6,185 nt of DNA from Acidobacteriaceae bacterium (GTDB lineage: Bacteria; Acidobacteriota; Terriglobia; Terriglobales; Acidobacteriaceae). A program made the position numbers and the translations under genes. Location of the stretch: contig PLKR01000075.1 of NCBI GenBank assembly GCA_003140655.1, positions 1 through 6,185 of the forward strand, read 5' to 3'. Shown piece after piece: positions 5,402 to 6,185 of this stretch (position 1 is the stretch's first letter; the number at the start of each line of letters is the position of its first letter). The notes under the pieces were generated by a model. The model did not search any database, was not told the DNA's origin, and was given only the letters and a program-made list of their open reading frames with translations.

Positions 5402-6185
5402 TCGATCTCAGCAAGACTATTGACCTTTCCACCACCTATCTAGGGCTGAAGCTCAGGAATCCGCTGGTTGCCTCGTCCTCGCCGATGTGCGGGGAGGTGG
5501 GCAACATCCGCCGGCTGGAAGATGCCGGCGCGGCCGCGATCGTGCTGCAATCGTTGTTCGAAGAACAGATCGAGCAGGAAAGCGACGAACTCGACCGTTA
5601 CATCGAGCAGGCTGCCGAGATCGGCGCCGAATCGGTGAGCCACTTCCCCGAACTGGGCCACCGTGTCATGGGCCCGGACACCTACCTGGCCCACATCGTG
5701 AAGTGCAAGCAGGCGGTCAAAATTCCAGTGATTGCCAGCCTCAACGGCACCTCCACGGGCGGTTGGCTCGGCTACGCCAAACAGATGGAGCAGGCCGGCG
5801 CGGATGCGTTGGAGCTGAACATCTACCACATCCCCGTCAGCGCCGATGTCACTGGCGAAGCGGTAGAGCAGCAGTACATCGACCTGGTGAAGGCCGTCAA
5901 GGCGAGCGTTCACATTCCGGTAGCGGTCAAGCTCGGCCCCTATTTCAGTAACATGGCCAATATGGCCAGGAAGCTGGATGCGACCGGCGTCGACGGCCTG
6001 GTGCTCTTCAACCGCTTCTACCAGCCGGACTACGATCTGGAAGCGCTGGAAGTAGTGCCCAACCTGATCCTGAGCAACTCGCACGAGTTGCTGCTGCGGC
6101 TGCATTGGATCGCGGTGCTCTACGGCAACGTGAAGGCCGATATGGCTCTCACCGGCGGCGTACACTGCGCCACCGACGTGGTGAA
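5398..6185 (+). CDS. Dihydroorotate dehydrogenase-like FMN protein (partial, 3' end outside window)
   Basis: 262 codons are present, about 80 percent of a family member of roughly 330 residues, and the frame is open to the right edge. The N-terminus MIDLSKTIDLSTTYLGLKLRN leads into the TIM-barrel start NPLVASSSPM (21-30), typical of this flavoprotein superfamily. FMN-site elements include the IASLNG segment (112-117), Lys178 in VAVKLGPYF and the phosphate-binding-like LTGGV (251-255). Where true class 1 enzymes have an N-x-SCPN loop with the catalytic Cys, and class 2 have Ser, this protein reads ELNIYHIPVSAD (139-150), so the usual general base is missing. This matches the DHOD-like subgroup described as FMN-binding but lacking catalytic residues, so pyrD is not assigned. 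The start follows GGAGGTGA and overlaps the nifJ stop (ATGA), indicating one operon and a likely functional link to pyruvate oxidation. Confidence 0.9.
   Translation, partial: MIDLSKTIDLSTTYLGLKLRNPLVASSSPMCGEVGNIRRLEDAGAAAIVLQSLFEEQIEQESDELDRYIEQAAEIGAESVSHFPELGHRVMGPDTYLAHIVKCKQAVKIPVIASLNGTSTGGWLGYAKQMEQAGADALELNIYHIPVSADVTGEAVEQQYIDLVKAVKASVHIPVAVKLGPYFSNMANMARKLDATGVDGLVLFNRFYQPDYDLEALEVVPNLILSNSHELLLRLHWIAVLYGNVKADMALTGGVHCATDVV

Noticed and set aside
5440..6165. 241-residue minus-strand open frame rich in His, Val and Gln
   Set aside because: It is the antisense shadow of the dihydroorotate dehydrogenase-like gene, whose plus-strand reading has clear family motifs and a perfect ribosome binding site.

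Overview
The window is moderately GC-rich bacterial DNA with four protein-coding genes. Three are complete and one runs off the right edge. The homodimer-type pyruvate:ferredoxin oxidoreductase, the periplasmic class I cytochrome c with an MPIWG heme-ligand segment and the Cys-rich orphan protein together look to me like a soil or sediment anaerobe/facultative anaerobe, most likely Acidobacteriota. That assignment is an impression from protein style and was not checked by any search.

Layout. Positions 1-169 hold no convincing gene, only two adjacent hairpins at 25-60. A small exported mono-heme cytochrome c is on the minus strand (607 to 170). A 210-bp region separates it from a divergent plus-strand gene (818-1498) for a 226-residue cytoplasmic protein of unknown function, with a Cys-rich N-terminal half and a TPR-like helical C-terminal half. 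This shared region carries two CRP-type palindromes, TGTGATCCTGATCACA at 729-744 and CGTGA-N6-TCACA at 699-714, whose centres lie exactly 30 bp apart. A 333-bp gap (1499-1831) follows. It holds weak terminator-like hairpins, an inverted repeat that looks like a minus-strand terminator, a third CRP-type site at 1695-1710, and a structured leader with an 18-bp perfect tandem repeat partly inside an 8-bp stem-loop.

From 1832 to 5401 lies a full-length, intact nifJ-type pyruvate:ferredoxin (flavodoxin) oxidoreductase of 1189 residues. All substrate, thiamine diphosphate and [4Fe-4S] ligands expected from the Desulfovibrio africanus enzyme can be located. Its stop overlaps the start of the next gene (ATGA, 5398-5401). 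That gene is an FMN-binding dihydroorotate dehydrogenase-like protein, of which 262 codons are present, and it lacks the Cys/Ser general base of true dihydroorotate dehydrogenases.

How the parts may work together. The oxidoreductase turns pyruvate and CoA into acetyl-CoA, CO2 and reduced ferredoxin or flavodoxin in the cytoplasm, and the translationally coupled flavoprotein probably acts with it in an undefined redox step. CRP/FNR-superfamily sites lie both before this operon and between the cytochrome c and orphan genes. This suggests that one regulator of that superfamily controls all of them, possibly in response to redox or carbon state. The regulator itself is not in the window.
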